Positions 44,246-52,902 are shown, counted from the first letter of the stretch. The stretch: 64,000 nucleotides of DNA from Leifsonia xyli subsp. cynodontis DSM 46306 (GCF_000470775.1 NC_022438.1:806001-870000), one strand, 5' to 3'. The notes: a model not told the origin generated them from the sequence alone. Numbers and translations: made by a program.

Positions 44246-45048
44246 GCGGTGCCGGGGTCGCCGTCGTCCAGTTCGCCCCCAGCGACGACCGCGCTCACAA
44301 CCGGGGAACCGTCGCGGCGCTGCTCGCCGACGCGGTGGAACGAGGAGCGCGGCTCGTCGTCTTCCCCGAGTACTCCTCGTACTTCGCAGACCCGCTCGGT
44401 GTCTCTTTCGCCGACAACGCCGAACCGCTCGATGGCGATTTCGTCCGTTCGCTCGCGGATGCGGCCCGTCGGCACAGGGTGTTCGCCATCGCCGGCCTGG
44501 TCGAGCGGATGGGGGAGCGTCACAAGTTCTCCAACACGCTCGTCGCCGTCGATCCGTCGGGGGCGACGGTGGCAGTGTACCGCAAACAGCACCTCTACGA
44601 CGCGTTCGGCTCTCGCGAGTCCGAGCGGGCGATCCCGGGAGACCTCGCCTGGCCGGAGACGTTCGACGTCGACGGTCTCCGGGTCGGGATGCAGACCTGC
44701 TACGATCTCCGATTTCCCGAAGTGACCCGCCGCCTCGTGGACGCCGGAGCGCAGCTCGTCGCCCTTCCCGCCCAGTGGGTGCGCGGTCCGCGCAAAGAGC
44801 AGCACTGGGCCACGCTGCTCGCCGCGCGCGCCATCGAGAACACGATCTACATCGCTGCCGCGGGCCATCCCCCGCCGTCCGGTGTCGGCGCCAGCCGGAT
44901 CGTGGACCCGGTGGGTGTCACGATCGCGGGCATCGCCGAGGAGACCGGTGTCGCCGTCGCGAGCGTCTCTGCCGAGCGCCTCGCAGCGGTGCGCGAGAGG
45001 AACCCTGCGCTGGGACTGCGGCGCTACCGGGTCGAGCCCGCCGGCTAG
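44242..45048 (+). CDS. carbon-nitrogen hydrolase (nitrilase superfamily)
   Basis: 268 residues. The Glu-Lys-Cys triad is visible: Glu in LVVFPEYSSYF, Lys in VYRKQHLYDAFG, Cys in MQTCYDLRFPEVTRRL. The motif around Cys (C-Y-D-L-R-F-P-E) is that of the Nit1/Nit2-like amidases, which include omega-amidase and deaminated-glutathione amidase. Substrate here unknown. It reads through in the same frame as the front half of the broken kinase, but the real start is the GTG at 44242 overlapping the kinase stop. The 3' end overlaps the convergent glycosyltransferase by four bases. Confidence 0.88.
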   Translation: MSGAGVAVVQFAPSDDRAHNRGTVAALLADAVERGARLVVFPEYSSYFADPLGVSFADNAEPLDGDFVRSLADAARRHRVFAIAGLVERMGERHKFSNTLVAVDPSGATVAVYRKQHLYDAFGSRESERAIPGDLAWPETFDVDGLRVGMQTCYDLRFPEVTRRLVDAGAQLVALPAQWVRGPRKEQHWATLLAARAIENTIYIAAAGHPPPSGVGASRIVDPVGVTIAGIAEETGVAVASVSAERLAAVRERNPALGLRRYRVEPAG

Positions 45049-45926
45049 ACGATCGGCGGCCGGCCGGCGCGCGTCATCCGCCACACCGTTCGCCAGCGCA
45101 GGGGCTTCCGCTCGCCGGGATCGGCACGCCAGCCCTCCGCCCAGCCGCCGAACCAGGCGCGGAGGACAGCCGGTTTGCGGAACCAGCGCAGCAGCTGGAT
45201 GCCGGTCCACGAGCCGATGTACAGCGGTACGAGCACGGCGGGCAGGTTCCGCCGTGCGAGCCAGACACGATTGCGCGCGTTGAGCCGGTAGTAGTACGAG
45301 TGCCGAGTGGGGGAGACAGCGGGGTGCTCGGCCACCAGGTCGCCGGTGTACCAGACCCGCTTGCCCTGATCCCAGACCTTCCACGCCAGATCGATGCCCT
45401 CGTGGGCGTAGAAGAACGGGTCGGCCCAGCCACCGGCGGCGTCGAAGACCGTCCGGGGGAGCAGCACGGCCGCTTCCAGGATGGAGAACACGTTTCCGGA
45501 CTGCGAGGCGTCGCCCTTCCGGATGCGCGGGATCCAGCGGCGTGGAGCGGGCTTGCCGTCCGGGTCTCGCAGCCGTGGCTGGAGCATCCCGATGCCCGGG
45601 TCGGCCCGGATGAGGGCGACTCCGTCGGCGAGGAATGTCGGCTCCGGGAGGGCGGCGTCGTCGTCCAGGAAGAACAGCGTCTCGCCCTCGACCAGCGGGA
45701 CGCCGCGGTTCCGTCCGGCCGGGATGCCCAGGTTCTCCGGCACCGCGAGGGTCTTGACGCCCGCGGGCAGCGCGGGCTCCGCGGTCGCCGGGTCCCAGCC
45801 GTTCCCGACCACGACGATATCCGTACACACGCCGGACTGCGCCAGGACGGACTCGACGCCGCGGCGCAGCTCCACCGGCCGCGTGCCCTGTGTGAGCACC
45901 ACGACGGCGATCGCCGGGTCAGCCAC
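45045..45926 (-). CDS. family 2 glycosyltransferase
   Basis: 293 residues, GT-A fold: IAVVVLTQGTRPVELRRGVESVLAQ at the N-terminus, NLGIPAGRNRGV, the metal-binding LFFLDDDAALP, then the acceptor region WADPFFYAHEGIDLAWKVWDQG with the E-D-x-D-like H-E-G-I-D. A C-terminal amphipathic stretch (YYYRLNARNRVWLARRNLP) is typical of rhamnosyl/galactofuranosyl-type GT2 enzymes. Donor unknown. Last gene of a three-gene minus-strand operon; its start overlaps the CDP-alcohol enzyme by eight bases. Confidence 0.87.
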   Translation of the reverse strand: MADPAIAVVVLTQGTRPVELRRGVESVLAQSGVCTDIVVVGNGWDPATAEPALPAGVKTLAVPENLGIPAGRNRGVPLVEGETLFFLDDDAALPEPTFLADGVALIRADPGIGMLQPRLRDPDGKPAPRRWIPRIRKGDASQSGNVFSILEAAVLLPRTVFDAAGGWADPFFYAHEGIDLAWKVWDQGKRVWYTGDLVAEHPAVSPTRHSYYYRLNARNRVWLARRNLPAVLVPLYIGSWTGIQLLRWFRKPAVLRAWFGGWAEGWRADPGERKPLRWRTVWRMTRAGRPPIV

Positions 45927-46737
45927 GGACCCGCTTCGACGCCATGATCGTCACGAAGTGCCCGATCAGTGCGAGCAGGGCGAGCGGAACCAGGGCGCAG
46001 AGGAGGATGCGGTCCGCCAGCACCGGCCCGATGACGAGCCCGGCGATCGCGGACACGAAGATGAGCATGGTCAGCTCGACCGAGTGGTACAGACGGTGGA
46101 ACGGCACGAAGCGCGCCGCCCGCCGCAGCCTGGCGATGAGGCCGTGTGTCGGCGCGTACTCGGACTGCGTGTCCGCGAGTTTCGGCAGCCCGGCGTCGCC
46201 GCGCGCGACGCGCACCATGTCGTTGAGCGCCTTGTTCAGCACGACGATCAGCGCGAGCAGTGTGCCGAGGGTTGTCCAGAGGAAGTCCGCGGGCGTCTCG
46301 AAGGGGTAGCCCGCCGCGCGGATGCCGAGAGCGATCGCGATCAGCGTCTCGGTGGAGTAGTGCCCGACATTGTCGAGGAAGATGCCCGCGGGTGAGGAGG
46401 TCCCGCGCCAGCGGGCCACCTCGCCGTCGCAGCAGTCCACCAGCATCTGCGCCTGGCCGAGCACGAGGGCGAGGGCGGCGCCGCCGATGCCCGGGACGAG
46501 CAGGCTCACGGCGGTCGCCCAGCCGGTGAGGATCATCAGGCCGGTCACGCCGTTGGCCGAGATCGACGTTCTCAGCAGCAACCAGGTCAGGTAGGGCGAG
46601 AGGGTGCGCAGATAGAGGGAGGCCGTCCAGTGTTCGGCGTTGCGGCGGCCGCGGACCTCGGGCGGCTGGGCGACCGCCCGGAGCTGGGCGATCGAAGACG
46701 GCCGTGCGGGTCGCGCGCCGGAACCGGGTGCTGACAT
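45919..46737 (-). CDS. CDP-alcohol phosphatidyltransferase-family membrane enzyme with altered active-site motif
   Basis: 272 residues with six membrane spans. The CDP-alcohol signature DG-x2-AR-x8-G-x3-D-x3-D is present as VDCCDGEVARWRGTSSPAG then IFLDNVGH: the last Asp, the proposed catalytic base, is His. It would move an alcohol phosphate from CDP onto an acceptor, giving a lipid head group or a sugar-alcohol phosphate. A cytoplasmic loop LPKLADTQSEYAPTHGLIARL separates spans. Sits between two GT2 genes, spaced two bases from the upstream one, so an unusual glycolipid or glycopolymer is the likely product. Confidence 0.8.
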   Translation of the reverse strand: MSAPGSGARPARPSSIAQLRAVAQPPEVRGRRNAEHWTASLYLRTLSPYLTWLLLRTSISANGVTGLMILTGWATAVSLLVPGIGGAALALVLGQAQMLVDCCDGEVARWRGTSSPAGIFLDNVGHYSTETLIAIALGIRAAGYPFETPADFLWTTLGTLLALIVVLNKALNDMVRVARGDAGLPKLADTQSEYAPTHGLIARLRRAARFVPFHRLYHSVELTMLIFVSAIAGLVIGPVLADRILLCALVPLALLALIGHFVTIMASKRVRG

Positions 46738-46739
46738 GC

Positions 46740-47792
46740 CTACCTTCCCGTGTGGGCCGTGATGTTGCGGGTGAGCGAGAGGTATCCGAGCACGAAGCCG
46801 ACCCCCCAGCTGAAATGGATGCAGGGCAAGACTACGAGAAACCAGAGCAGGGACGAAAAGCCGTCCTTGCCGCCCCACAGCAGTGCCGACACCACGACGA
46901 TGACGAGGTAGGCCGCCGGGACGGCCAGCCCCCACAAAAGCCAGGGTGTGCCGCCGAGCGCCGCCTGCACGCCGCCGCCGATCCCGAGCAGCACGCCCAG
47001 AGCGAAACCGAGCACCATCACCGGCGGGGCGAAGTAGCGCAGGCCGTTCGACGCGGGGAAGCGCCGCGCCAGTTCGCCGCGCCAAACGCCCGTGGAGAAG
47101 AACTGCCGTGCGAGGCGATACAGGTTCGGCCGGGGACGGTAGGTGACCTTGAGACGCGGTGTGAACCACACCGTGCCGCCGCTGTGCCGCAGCCGCCGGT
47201 TGAGCTCCCAGTCCTGCCCGCGCTTGATCTCCTCATCGAACAGGCCGACCTCCAGAAGCCGGTCGCGGCGGAACACGCCGAGGTACACGGTCTCCGCCGC
47301 GCCCGCTTCGCCGCCGACATGCAGCTTGGTGCCGCCGAGGCCGACGCGGCTGCCGTACGCCCGGGCGACGGCACGCTCGAACGGGGTGGTTCCCTGGGCA
47401 TCCATCAGACCGCCCACATTGTCCGCGCCGGTCTCCAGGATGGTCTCGACAGCGATGCGCGCGTAGTCCGTGGGGAGCACGCTGTGGGCGTCGACGCGGA
47501 CCACGATCGGATAGCTCGACTCGCGGATGGCGAGGTTCAGTCCGGCCGGCGTCGAACCGGCCTCGTTGCCGACCACGCGGATGCGGGAGTCGACAGCGGC
47601 CAGCTCCTCGACCAGTTCGGTCGTCCCGTCGATGCTCGGGCCGAGCGCGATGGTGACCTCGAACGGGCCGGTGTAGTCCTGGGCGAGCAGACTGTCCACA
47701 GCGGCCCGGACATGGGTCGCTTCGTTGAGCACAGGCATCACATAGGAGACACCGGGGAGGGTTCTCGTACTGTCGTGCTGCATTCGGTCCAT
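46740..47792 (-). CDS. membrane-associated family 2 glycosyltransferase (ExoA-like)
   Basis: 350 residues. N-terminal GT-A domain: VSYVMPVLNEATHVRAAVDSLLAQ, GPSIDGTTELV, NLAIRESSYPIVVRVDAHSVLP (D-x-H in place of D-x-D), DNVGGLMDAQG, and the Q-D-W-E-L-N-R-R motif as RGQDWELNRRLRHSGG. Four C-terminal membrane segments follow (APPVMVLGFALGVLLGIGGG; LLWGLAVPAAYLVIVVVSAL). The ExoA-like layout suggests polysaccharide chain synthesis at the inner face. First gene of the operon; start at ATG 47792 (a second Met three codons later). Confidence 0.87.
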   Translation of the reverse strand: MDRMQHDSTRTLPGVSYVMPVLNEATHVRAAVDSLLAQDYTGPFEVTIALGPSIDGTTELVEELAAVDSRIRVVGNEAGSTPAGLNLAIRESSYPIVVRVDAHSVLPTDYARIAVETILETGADNVGGLMDAQGTTPFERAVARAYGSRVGLGGTKLHVGGEAGAAETVYLGVFRRDRLLEVGLFDEEIKRGQDWELNRRLRHSGGTVWFTPRLKVTYRPRPNLYRLARQFFSTGVWRGELARRFPASNGLRYFAPPVMVLGFALGVLLGIGGGVQAALGGTPWLLWGLAVPAAYLVIVVVSALLWGGKDGFSSLLWFLVVLPCIHFSWGVGFVLGYLSLTRNITAHTGR

Positions 47793-47857
47793 TCATCGTT
47801 CTGGGTCGGCTGCGAGCCTATCAGTGGGCCCCCTGCGAACGCCGGGCGGACGTGCGG

Positions 47858-47890
47858 AAGCCGCCCGGCGCGAGGGGCGCCGGGCGGCTT
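47858..47890. terminator. bidirectional terminator between GT2 operon and htrA
   Basis: AAGCCGCCCGGCG (47858-47870) pairs perfectly with CGCCGGGCGGCTT (47878-47890), loop CGAGGGG, followed by TCTTG. It lies 15 bases past the end of htrA on the minus strand. Confidence 0.75.
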
Positions 47891-47905
47891 TCTTGCGGGT
47901 GGGGC

Positions 47906-49582
47906 TCAGCTGGCCGGGAGCGAGCCGACGGTCACCGAGGCGGTCTTGGTCTGACCGTCACGGATGTAGGTGAGGTCTGCGCTCGCCCCGGCCGCCAGCG
48001 CCCGGACCTGAGCGGTCAGGTCGGTGGCGCCGGTGATCGGCAGACCGTTGAAGTTGACGATCACATCGCCCGCCTTCAGGCCCGCGGCGGCCGCCGCGCC
48101 GCCGCTCGTGACCTCCTTGATCTGTGCGCCGACCGTGGCCGCTTTGCTGTCGGAGCTCGCATCGGCGACGGAGGCGCCGAGCAGACCGTGTGTGGCCGAG
48201 CCGTTCTTGATGATCTCGTCAGAGACGCGCTTGGCCAGGTTGGACGGGATGGAGAAGCCGACGCCGATGCTGCCGGACTGGCTGCTGCTGTTGCTACCCC
48301 CGGCGCTCGCGATGGCGACGTTCACGCCGATCAGCTGGCCCTTGCTGTTGAGCAGCGCTCCGCCGGAGTTGCCCGGGTTAATCGACGCGTCGGTCTGGAT
48401 GACCGGCAGCGCGATCGTGCTGGTGCTCTTGGACTGCTGCTGCGACGAGCCGCCGCCCTGGCCGGGGAAGTCGAAGTTGAACGGGCTCTGGCTGCTGCCG
48501 TTGCCGCCGTCGTTCTCGTTGGACTTCGGCGCTGCCGAGGAGGCGATGCTGATGGAGCGGTTGAGCGCTGAGACGATGCCGTCCGTCACGGTGCCGGAGA
48601 GACCGAGCGGAGCGCCGATCGCGATCGTGGTGTCGCCGACGTTGAGCTTGCCGGAGTCGGCCCACTCGATCGGCGTCATCCCGCTGGCTCCGTCGAGCTT
48701 GATCACGGCCAGGTCGGTCGTCGGGTCGGTCCCGACGATCTTCGTGGTGTAGATTTTGCCGTCGTTGGCGGTGACGGTGACGTTGACATCGGAGGCCTGG
48801 CCATCGAGCGTGATGACGTGGGTGTTGGTCAGCACGTACCCGTCCGAGGACAGGACGATACCGGAGCCGGTGCCGCCCTCGTTCGACGAGCTGACCGAGA
48901 TGGTCACGACGCTCGGGGTCGCTTTGGCGGCCGCCGCGGTGATCGTCGTGGCGTTGTTCGTGTCGTTCACCGTGATGTTCTGCGGGCCGGACACCGTCTT
49001 GATGGTGGCGTTGTTCGAGGTCGCCGCGTACAGGCCGATGCCGGCGCCCGCGCCGGCGACACCCCCGATCAGCGCTCCGATGGCGAGCGTCGCGATGATG
49101 AAGCCGGTGCTGCCGCGCTTGCTCTCGGGCTTCGGAGCCGTGTGCGCTCCGGGGACGCCGGACGCGGCGGCGTAGCCGTGCTGGTGGCTGTGCGGGGCTT
49201 GCGCGTACGGCTGCGCTGGCTGCCCGAAAGCGCCATTGCCGTAGTCGGTCTGGGGGGAGGCCGGCTGCTGCGCTGTTCGCTGCGCGGCGGGCTGCTGTCC
49301 GGGGACCTGCTGCGCGGTCGGCTGCGGAGCCGCAGCCGGGTCCGTGGCAGGGGTCTGCTGGGCCTCCGGGGCAGTCCAGCCCGCGGTGGGCGCGGTCGGC
49401 TGGGCCGGAGCCTCCTCCGCTGCCGGGGTGGTCGCCGTCCGCGCAACCGTTTCGGCTGCTGGTACCGGTGTCGCGACCGCTGGCGTCGCTGCGGGGCTGT
49501 GAGCGCCCGTTTCCACGACCGCCTCGGCGTCGGCGTCGTGCTGTCCCTTCGCGGGCTCCGGAGTGATCGGGGTGTCGGTCAT
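47906..49582 (-). CDS. HtrA/DegP-like membrane-anchored serine protease with PDZ domain
   Basis: 558 residues. An unusually long N-terminal cytoplasmic region of about 170 residues is rich in Pro, Ala, Gln and Thr. One membrane anchor follows (GFIIATLAIGALIGGVAGAG). The trypsin-like domain carries the full triad: His in LTNTHVITL, Asp in PTTDLAVIKL, Ser in INPGNSGGALLN. An insert with Ser/Gln/Gly repeats (about 45 residues) lies before the Ser loop. A single PDZ domain ends the protein (KAGDVIVNFNG, SADLTYIRDG). Degrades or chaperones misfolded exported proteins. AGGAGC RBS before the ATG at 49582; upstream hairpin at 49597-49617. Confidence 0.9.
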   Translation of the reverse strand: MTDTPITPEPAKGQHDADAEAVVETGAHSPAATPAVATPVPAAETVARTATTPAAEEAPAQPTAPTAGWTAPEAQQTPATDPAAAPQPTAQQVPGQQPAAQRTAQQPASPQTDYGNGAFGQPAQPYAQAPHSHQHGYAAASGVPGAHTAPKPESKRGSTGFIIATLAIGALIGGVAGAGAGIGLYAATSNNATIKTVSGPQNITVNDTNNATTITAAAAKATPSVVTISVSSSNEGGTGSGIVLSSDGYVLTNTHVITLDGQASDVNVTVTANDGKIYTTKIVGTDPTTDLAVIKLDGASGMTPIEWADSGKLNVGDTTIAIGAPLGLSGTVTDGIVSALNRSISIASSAAPKSNENDGGNGSSQSPFNFDFPGQGGGSSQQQSKSTSTIALPVIQTDASINPGNSGGALLNSKGQLIGVNVAIASAGGSNSSSQSGSIGVGFSIPSNLAKRVSDEIIKNGSATHGLLGASVADASSDSKAATVGAQIKEVTSGGAAAAAGLKAGDVIVNFNGLPITGATDLTAQVRALAAGASADLTYIRDGQTKTASVTVGSLPAS

Positions 49583-49596
49583 GGTGAGCTGCTCCT

Positions 49597-49617
49597 TCCA
49601 AGCAAGGACAGCTTGGA
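49597..49617. promoter_or_regulatory. inverted repeat in the htrA leader
   Basis: TCCAAGC (49597-49603) and GCTTGGA (49611-49617) around AAGGACA, 15 bases upstream of the htrA start and overlapping its RBS region on the minus strand. Could be an operator or an RNA hairpin affecting translation. Confidence 0.35.
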
Positions 49618-49806
49618 ATGTGAACCTGGGTGTTCTATTTGCGAGTCCTGTGGGCGACCTTCCGCCTCTCGATGACTCTCCATAACGTCTTGAACGAATC
49701 CGGTGCGAACGGTCCCTGTTATGCGCTCGACTGCGTGCGAGAGAGGCGAGCCGGCCACAGGTGGAGGAGTGCGGCCGACGCTCGTCGCGTGCGCGGACGG
49801 GCGCGG

Positions 49807-50706
49807 TCACTCTCGGGCAGGGCGGCTCGGATGTCGCTCCAGACTCGGCGGCGGTTCGAGGGCGGGCGCTTTCTTGCGGGACGGCACGGCCGCGCGCAGC
49901 ACCCGGCCGGCGCGCAGAACGCTGCCACCGGCCGCCGCTCCCAGGCGGCGGACCGCTCCCGGCGCATCGCCGGGCGACAGCGCCGCCGGGATCTGCGCCG
50001 GAGGAGGACCGAAGGCCAGCCGGGAGTTCGTCACGACACGGCGGCCGAGGATGTGGTTGCCGGTCCCGCCGATCACCGCACCGATCCCGAACGGAATGGC
50101 CCGCCCCACGAGAGACGCTCCGCCGCGGAGGGCGAACTGCCGGATGAAAGCGCTGCGCAGCCGATCCACCAGGGGGCCGACGACCATCTGCGGCAGGGTC
50201 GAGGTCACGAGCTCTCCCCAGTATGCGCTGCGTGCCATTGCCTCTCCTGTCAGCTGACCGCCGAACTGCCGCACGAGGTCGGAACCCTCGCGCCCGAGCA
50301 TCATCGTCAGCACGAGGGCCCGCGCCCGGGATGGATCGTCGACTGCGATGCCGTGCAGCTCGCTCAGCGACTGGGCGTAGAGGGCGGTCGACTCGAGGAA
50401 GCCCGCGGTCTCGAGCCCCGAGAGCGCCAGCGTGACACCTGTGCCGATCGCCGGGATGACGGCGGTCGCTCCGACAGCCGCTCCGCTGGATGTGACGGCG
50501 GCCAGGTAGCGCCGTTCCAGCATCCTGGCCAGCTCCACGGCTGTGGCGTCCGGGTGCCGTCGGCGCAGCGCTCGCAGATGGGCAACGACCGCAGGGCGCT
50601 GGATGGCGAGGAACCGGTCGAGCGTTGTGTCGAGCGCGTGCGGAGTGTCGCCCCCGCGAGGCGGTCCGCCTGTGACCGAGACGAGGGGCTGCTGCGTGCG
50701 GGCCAT
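49807..50706 (-). CDS. conserved membrane-associated protein, function unknown (EcsC-like features)
   Basis: 299 residues. A helical N-terminus (HLRALRRRHPDATAVELARMLERRYLAAV) leads to glycine-rich hydrophobic stretches (AAVGATAVIPAIGTGVTLALSGLE) and helices with YAQSLSELHGIAVDDPSRARALVLTMML, which resemble EcsC-family proteins, and a second glycine-rich hydrophobic part (LVGRAIPFGIGAVIGGTGNHILG). The C-terminal 60 residues are basic and Pro-rich. The ATG at 50706 is exactly seven bases after TACACT, a leaderless-type start. Neighbours give no functional clue. Confidence 0.55.
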   Translation of the reverse strand: MARTQQPLVSVTGGPPRGGDTPHALDTTLDRFLAIQRPAVVAHLRALRRRHPDATAVELARMLERRYLAAVTSSGAAVGATAVIPAIGTGVTLALSGLETAGFLESTALYAQSLSELHGIAVDDPSRARALVLTMMLGREGSDLVRQFGGQLTGEAMARSAYWGELVTSTLPQMVVGPLVDRLRSAFIRQFALRGGASLVGRAIPFGIGAVIGGTGNHILGRRVVTNSRLAFGPPPAQIPAALSPGDAPGAVRRLGAAAGGSVLRAGRVLRAAVPSRKKAPALEPPPSLERHPSRPARE

Positions 50707-50807
50707 CTCCCGAGTGTATGCTCGCCGCGCGCTCCGCCGAACCCCGAGCCGAGCGTCGGGCCCGCCGCGCTCCTTCGCAGAGGCGGGCCCTCCTCGCTCG
50801 ATCGTGC

Positions 50808-51125
50808 TCAGAAACTGATCTGCCAGAGGTACTCGCGGCCGTCCGGGGGAAACCAGCGCACGACGAGGACGGTGTCCCGCTCGGGATGACCGCCGCTGAC
50901 GCTCGCCCGGACGGCCTCGCCCGGCCGGATGGAGGTGGGGGCGCTGACCCGCAGAGAAGCGCTGCCCGCGATGCTGACGGTCACACCGCGCAGCTCCTCG
51001 CGGTTTGTGTTGACGATCCGGTAGTGCGGTGCGCCGCTCCGGTCGACGGACCAGGGCACGCGGTACGCGATCGTGCGTGGCCGAGGCGGTGGAAGAGGGT
51101 CCCGAAGATTCCGAAGGTGTCTCAT
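50808..51125 (-). CDS. hypothetical protein, beta-rich
   Basis: 105 residues beginning MRHLRNLRDPLPPPRPRTIAY. The rest looks like one beta-sandwich domain (YRVPWSVDRSGAPHYRIVNTNREELRGVTVSI, VSAPTSIRPGEAVRASVSGG, VVRWFPPDGREYLWQISF). No signal peptide or membrane span. An IS5-type element ends 14 bases upstream of the ATG, so the native promoter has been displaced and the N-terminus may be altered. Not recognised. Confidence 0.5.
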   Translation of the reverse strand: MRHLRNLRDPLPPPRPRTIAYRVPWSVDRSGAPHYRIVNTNREELRGVTVSIAGSASLRVSAPTSIRPGEAVRASVSGGHPERDTVLVVRWFPPDGREYLWQISF

Positions 51126-51139
51126 ACCGAGCAAACTAA

Positions 51140-52039
51140 GAGATGGTTTCAGTAGTCGTTTTTGGTGAGTTTGCGGGCGCTGGTGATCGCGATTGCTAGA
51201 GCGACGAGCGCCGTGATCGTTGAGGCGGTGCGGTCGTAGCGAGTGGCGAGTTTCCGGAAGGCGAGGATCCAGGCCATGGTGCGTTCGACTACCCAACAGT
51301 GTTTACCCAGTCACTGTTTGGAGTCGACTCCGATTCGTGCGATGCGTGCCTTGATCCCACGACAACGCAGGTAACAGCGGACGCGGCGGTTGTCGTAAGC
51401 CTTATCGGCGTGGAAGATAACCGGGCGGCGTCTGGGCCGACCGCGGCCGACGCCCTTGATCGCGGTGATGTTGTCTAACACAGGTTCCACGAGCATGGAG
51501 TCGTGTCGGTTGGCGCCGGAGATCTCCACATGCAGCGGGAGTCCGTTGCGGTCGGTCAGGACATGGTACTTGGTGCCCCGTTTCCCACGATCCGTGGGGT
51601 TAGGTCCAGTGAGATCGCCCCCCCTTTTCGCCCGGACACTTACGGAGTCCAGGCAGGTTCTTGACCAGTCGATCATGCCAGCCTGGCCGAGTTCGTCGAG
51701 CATGATCTTCCGCAGTGCATCCCACGCGCCCGCTTCGGACCATTCACGCAGACGCCGCCAACAAGTGACCCCGGACCCATACCCCAACTCGGGCGGGAGC
51801 TTCTCCACGGGATCCCCGTCAGCAGCACGAACACGATCCCAGCGAACACCTTCCGGTCAGGAACCCGAGGCTGCCCAGCCCGCCCATTGACCACAGGCGG
51901 CCGAGGCGGAATCAACGGCTCCAGCCGCTCCCACAACATATCCGTAATGAACCGATCCTCAGCAAGCGTCGACACTCGACCAGCATCCCCGCTAACCAGC
52001 CACAACAACCACCGCCACGCCGACTACTGAAACCACCTC
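51140..52039 (-). mobile_element. IS5-family (IS427-group-like) insertion sequence, 900 bp, non-autonomous through decay
   Basis: Terminal inverted repeats GAGATGGTTTCAGTAGTCG (51140-51158) and CGACTACTGAAACCACCTC (52021-52039) match at 18 of 19 positions. A 3-base direct repeat TAA flanks both ends (51137-51139 and 52040-52042), as expected for an IS427-type target. The single transposase reading frame runs on the minus strand and ends inside the left repeat. The ends look functional, so the element could still be moved by a transposase from an intact copy. Confidence 0.88.
51149..51975 (-). pseudogene. IS5-family transposase with a frameshift and a nonsense mutation
   Basis: Begins at a GTG (51975; ATG at 52008 also open) with STLAEDRFITDMLWERLEPLIPP and VFAGIVFVLLTGIPWR. 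At about 51804 the frame changes; a missing G would restore the join to KLPPELGYGSGVTCWRRLREW. The DDE region is recognisable: TCLDSVSVRAKRG (D), IFHADKAYDNRRVR (D), and beyond a TGA at about 51311, CWVVERTMAWILAFRKLATRY (E), ending KNDY at 51149. The TGA is probably from an Arg CGA. A programmed frameshift is possible in this family, but the nonsense codon means the copy cannot make full-length enzyme. Confidence 0.85.
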
Positions 52040-52167
52040 TAAGAGACCCCTCCGACACCCCCGCCCCGTTTTCGGGCATATAAGCCCGAGCTGTGGACAA
52101 CTCGCCGGATTTCTTTTCTGTGGAGGACTTTCCCTGCTGCCGGAAAAACTCTTTGATCAGGGATTCT

Positions 52168-52902
52168 CTAGACTTCGTAGTCCCGGTTGTAGAGCTCCAG
52201 GACCTCGTCGATCGGTCCGTCCAGGATCAGCTTTCCTTTGTCCAGATACAGGCCGCGTGTGCAGAAGCGCCGCAGGTCCTTCTCATTGTGCGAGACGAAG
52301 AACAGGGTCCGTCCGCCGGCGAGGAGCTCTTCGATCCGGCGGTAGCACTTCTCCCGGAAGCCGCGGTCGCCGACGGCCAGCACCTCGTCCACGAGCAAGA
52401 CCGGCTCCTCGAGCTGCGAGATGACCGAGAACGCGATGCGCACTTTCATCCCGCTCGACAGGTGTTTGTAAGGCGTGTCGACGAAGTCGCCGATCTCGGC
52501 GAAGCCGATGATCTCATCGAAGCGCGCGTCGATCTCGCCGCGCGACATTCCGTGCAGGCCCGCGGTCAGGTAGACGTTGTCGCGCACGGTGAGGTCGTCG
52601 ACGAACCCGCCGGTGATCTCGATCAGCGGGGCGACCCCCTCGCCGACGGTCACCCGCCCTTCGTCGGGGAGCAGGACGCCCGCCACGAGCTTCAGGAGCG
52701 TCGACTTTCCCTGGCCGTTGCGGCCGACCACGCCGATCGACTCGCCGGCCTCGACCCGGAAGCCGACGCCGCGCAGCGCCCAGAAGTCGTCCGGCCGCAC
52801 ACGGCGCTGGTGGGAGCCGAACAAGTCCTTGAACGACCGGCGTCCACCGCGGTTGCGGCGGAATCGGACCCCGAGCCCGGTGACGTCGATGACGCTGTCC
52901 AT
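52168..52902 (-). CDS. ABC-2 polysaccharide/teichoic-acid exporter, ATP-binding subunit (Wzt/TagH-like)
   Basis: 244 residues. Walker A GVVGRNGQGKSTLLKL, Q loop LIEITGGFVDDLTVRDN, signature LSSGMKVRIAFSVI, Walker B EPVLLVDEVLAVGD and H loop FVSHNEKDLRR. The short form without a C-terminal carbohydrate-binding domain, and the N-terminal VRFRRNRGGRRSFKDL, match exporters of cell-wall glycopolymers. Starts one base inside the permease stop (TGATG), so the two are coupled. Confidence 0.9.
   Translation of the reverse strand: MDSVIDVTGLGVRFRRNRGGRRSFKDLFGSHQRRVRPDDFWALRGVGFRVEAGESIGVVGRNGQGKSTLLKLVAGVLLPDEGRVTVGEGVAPLIEITGGFVDDLTVRDNVYLTAGLHGMSRGEIDARFDEIIGFAEIGDFVDTPYKHLSSGMKVRIAFSVISQLEEPVLLVDEVLAVGDRGFREKCYRRIEELLAGGRTLFFVSHNEKDLRRFCTRGLYLDKGKLILDGPIDEVLELYNRDYEV

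Noticed and set aside
41928..45048. Kinase and nitrilase as one fused 859-residue protein
   Set aside because: They share a frame only because of the C insertion at 43731-43735; the middle stretch is Arg/Gly noise and the other frame holds a perfect HATPase domain.
42364..45828. 1154-codon minus-strand frame opposite the kinase and nitrilase genes
   Set aside because: Shadow frame; the plus-strand genes have full catalytic motifs and the minus-strand GT2 is in a different frame.
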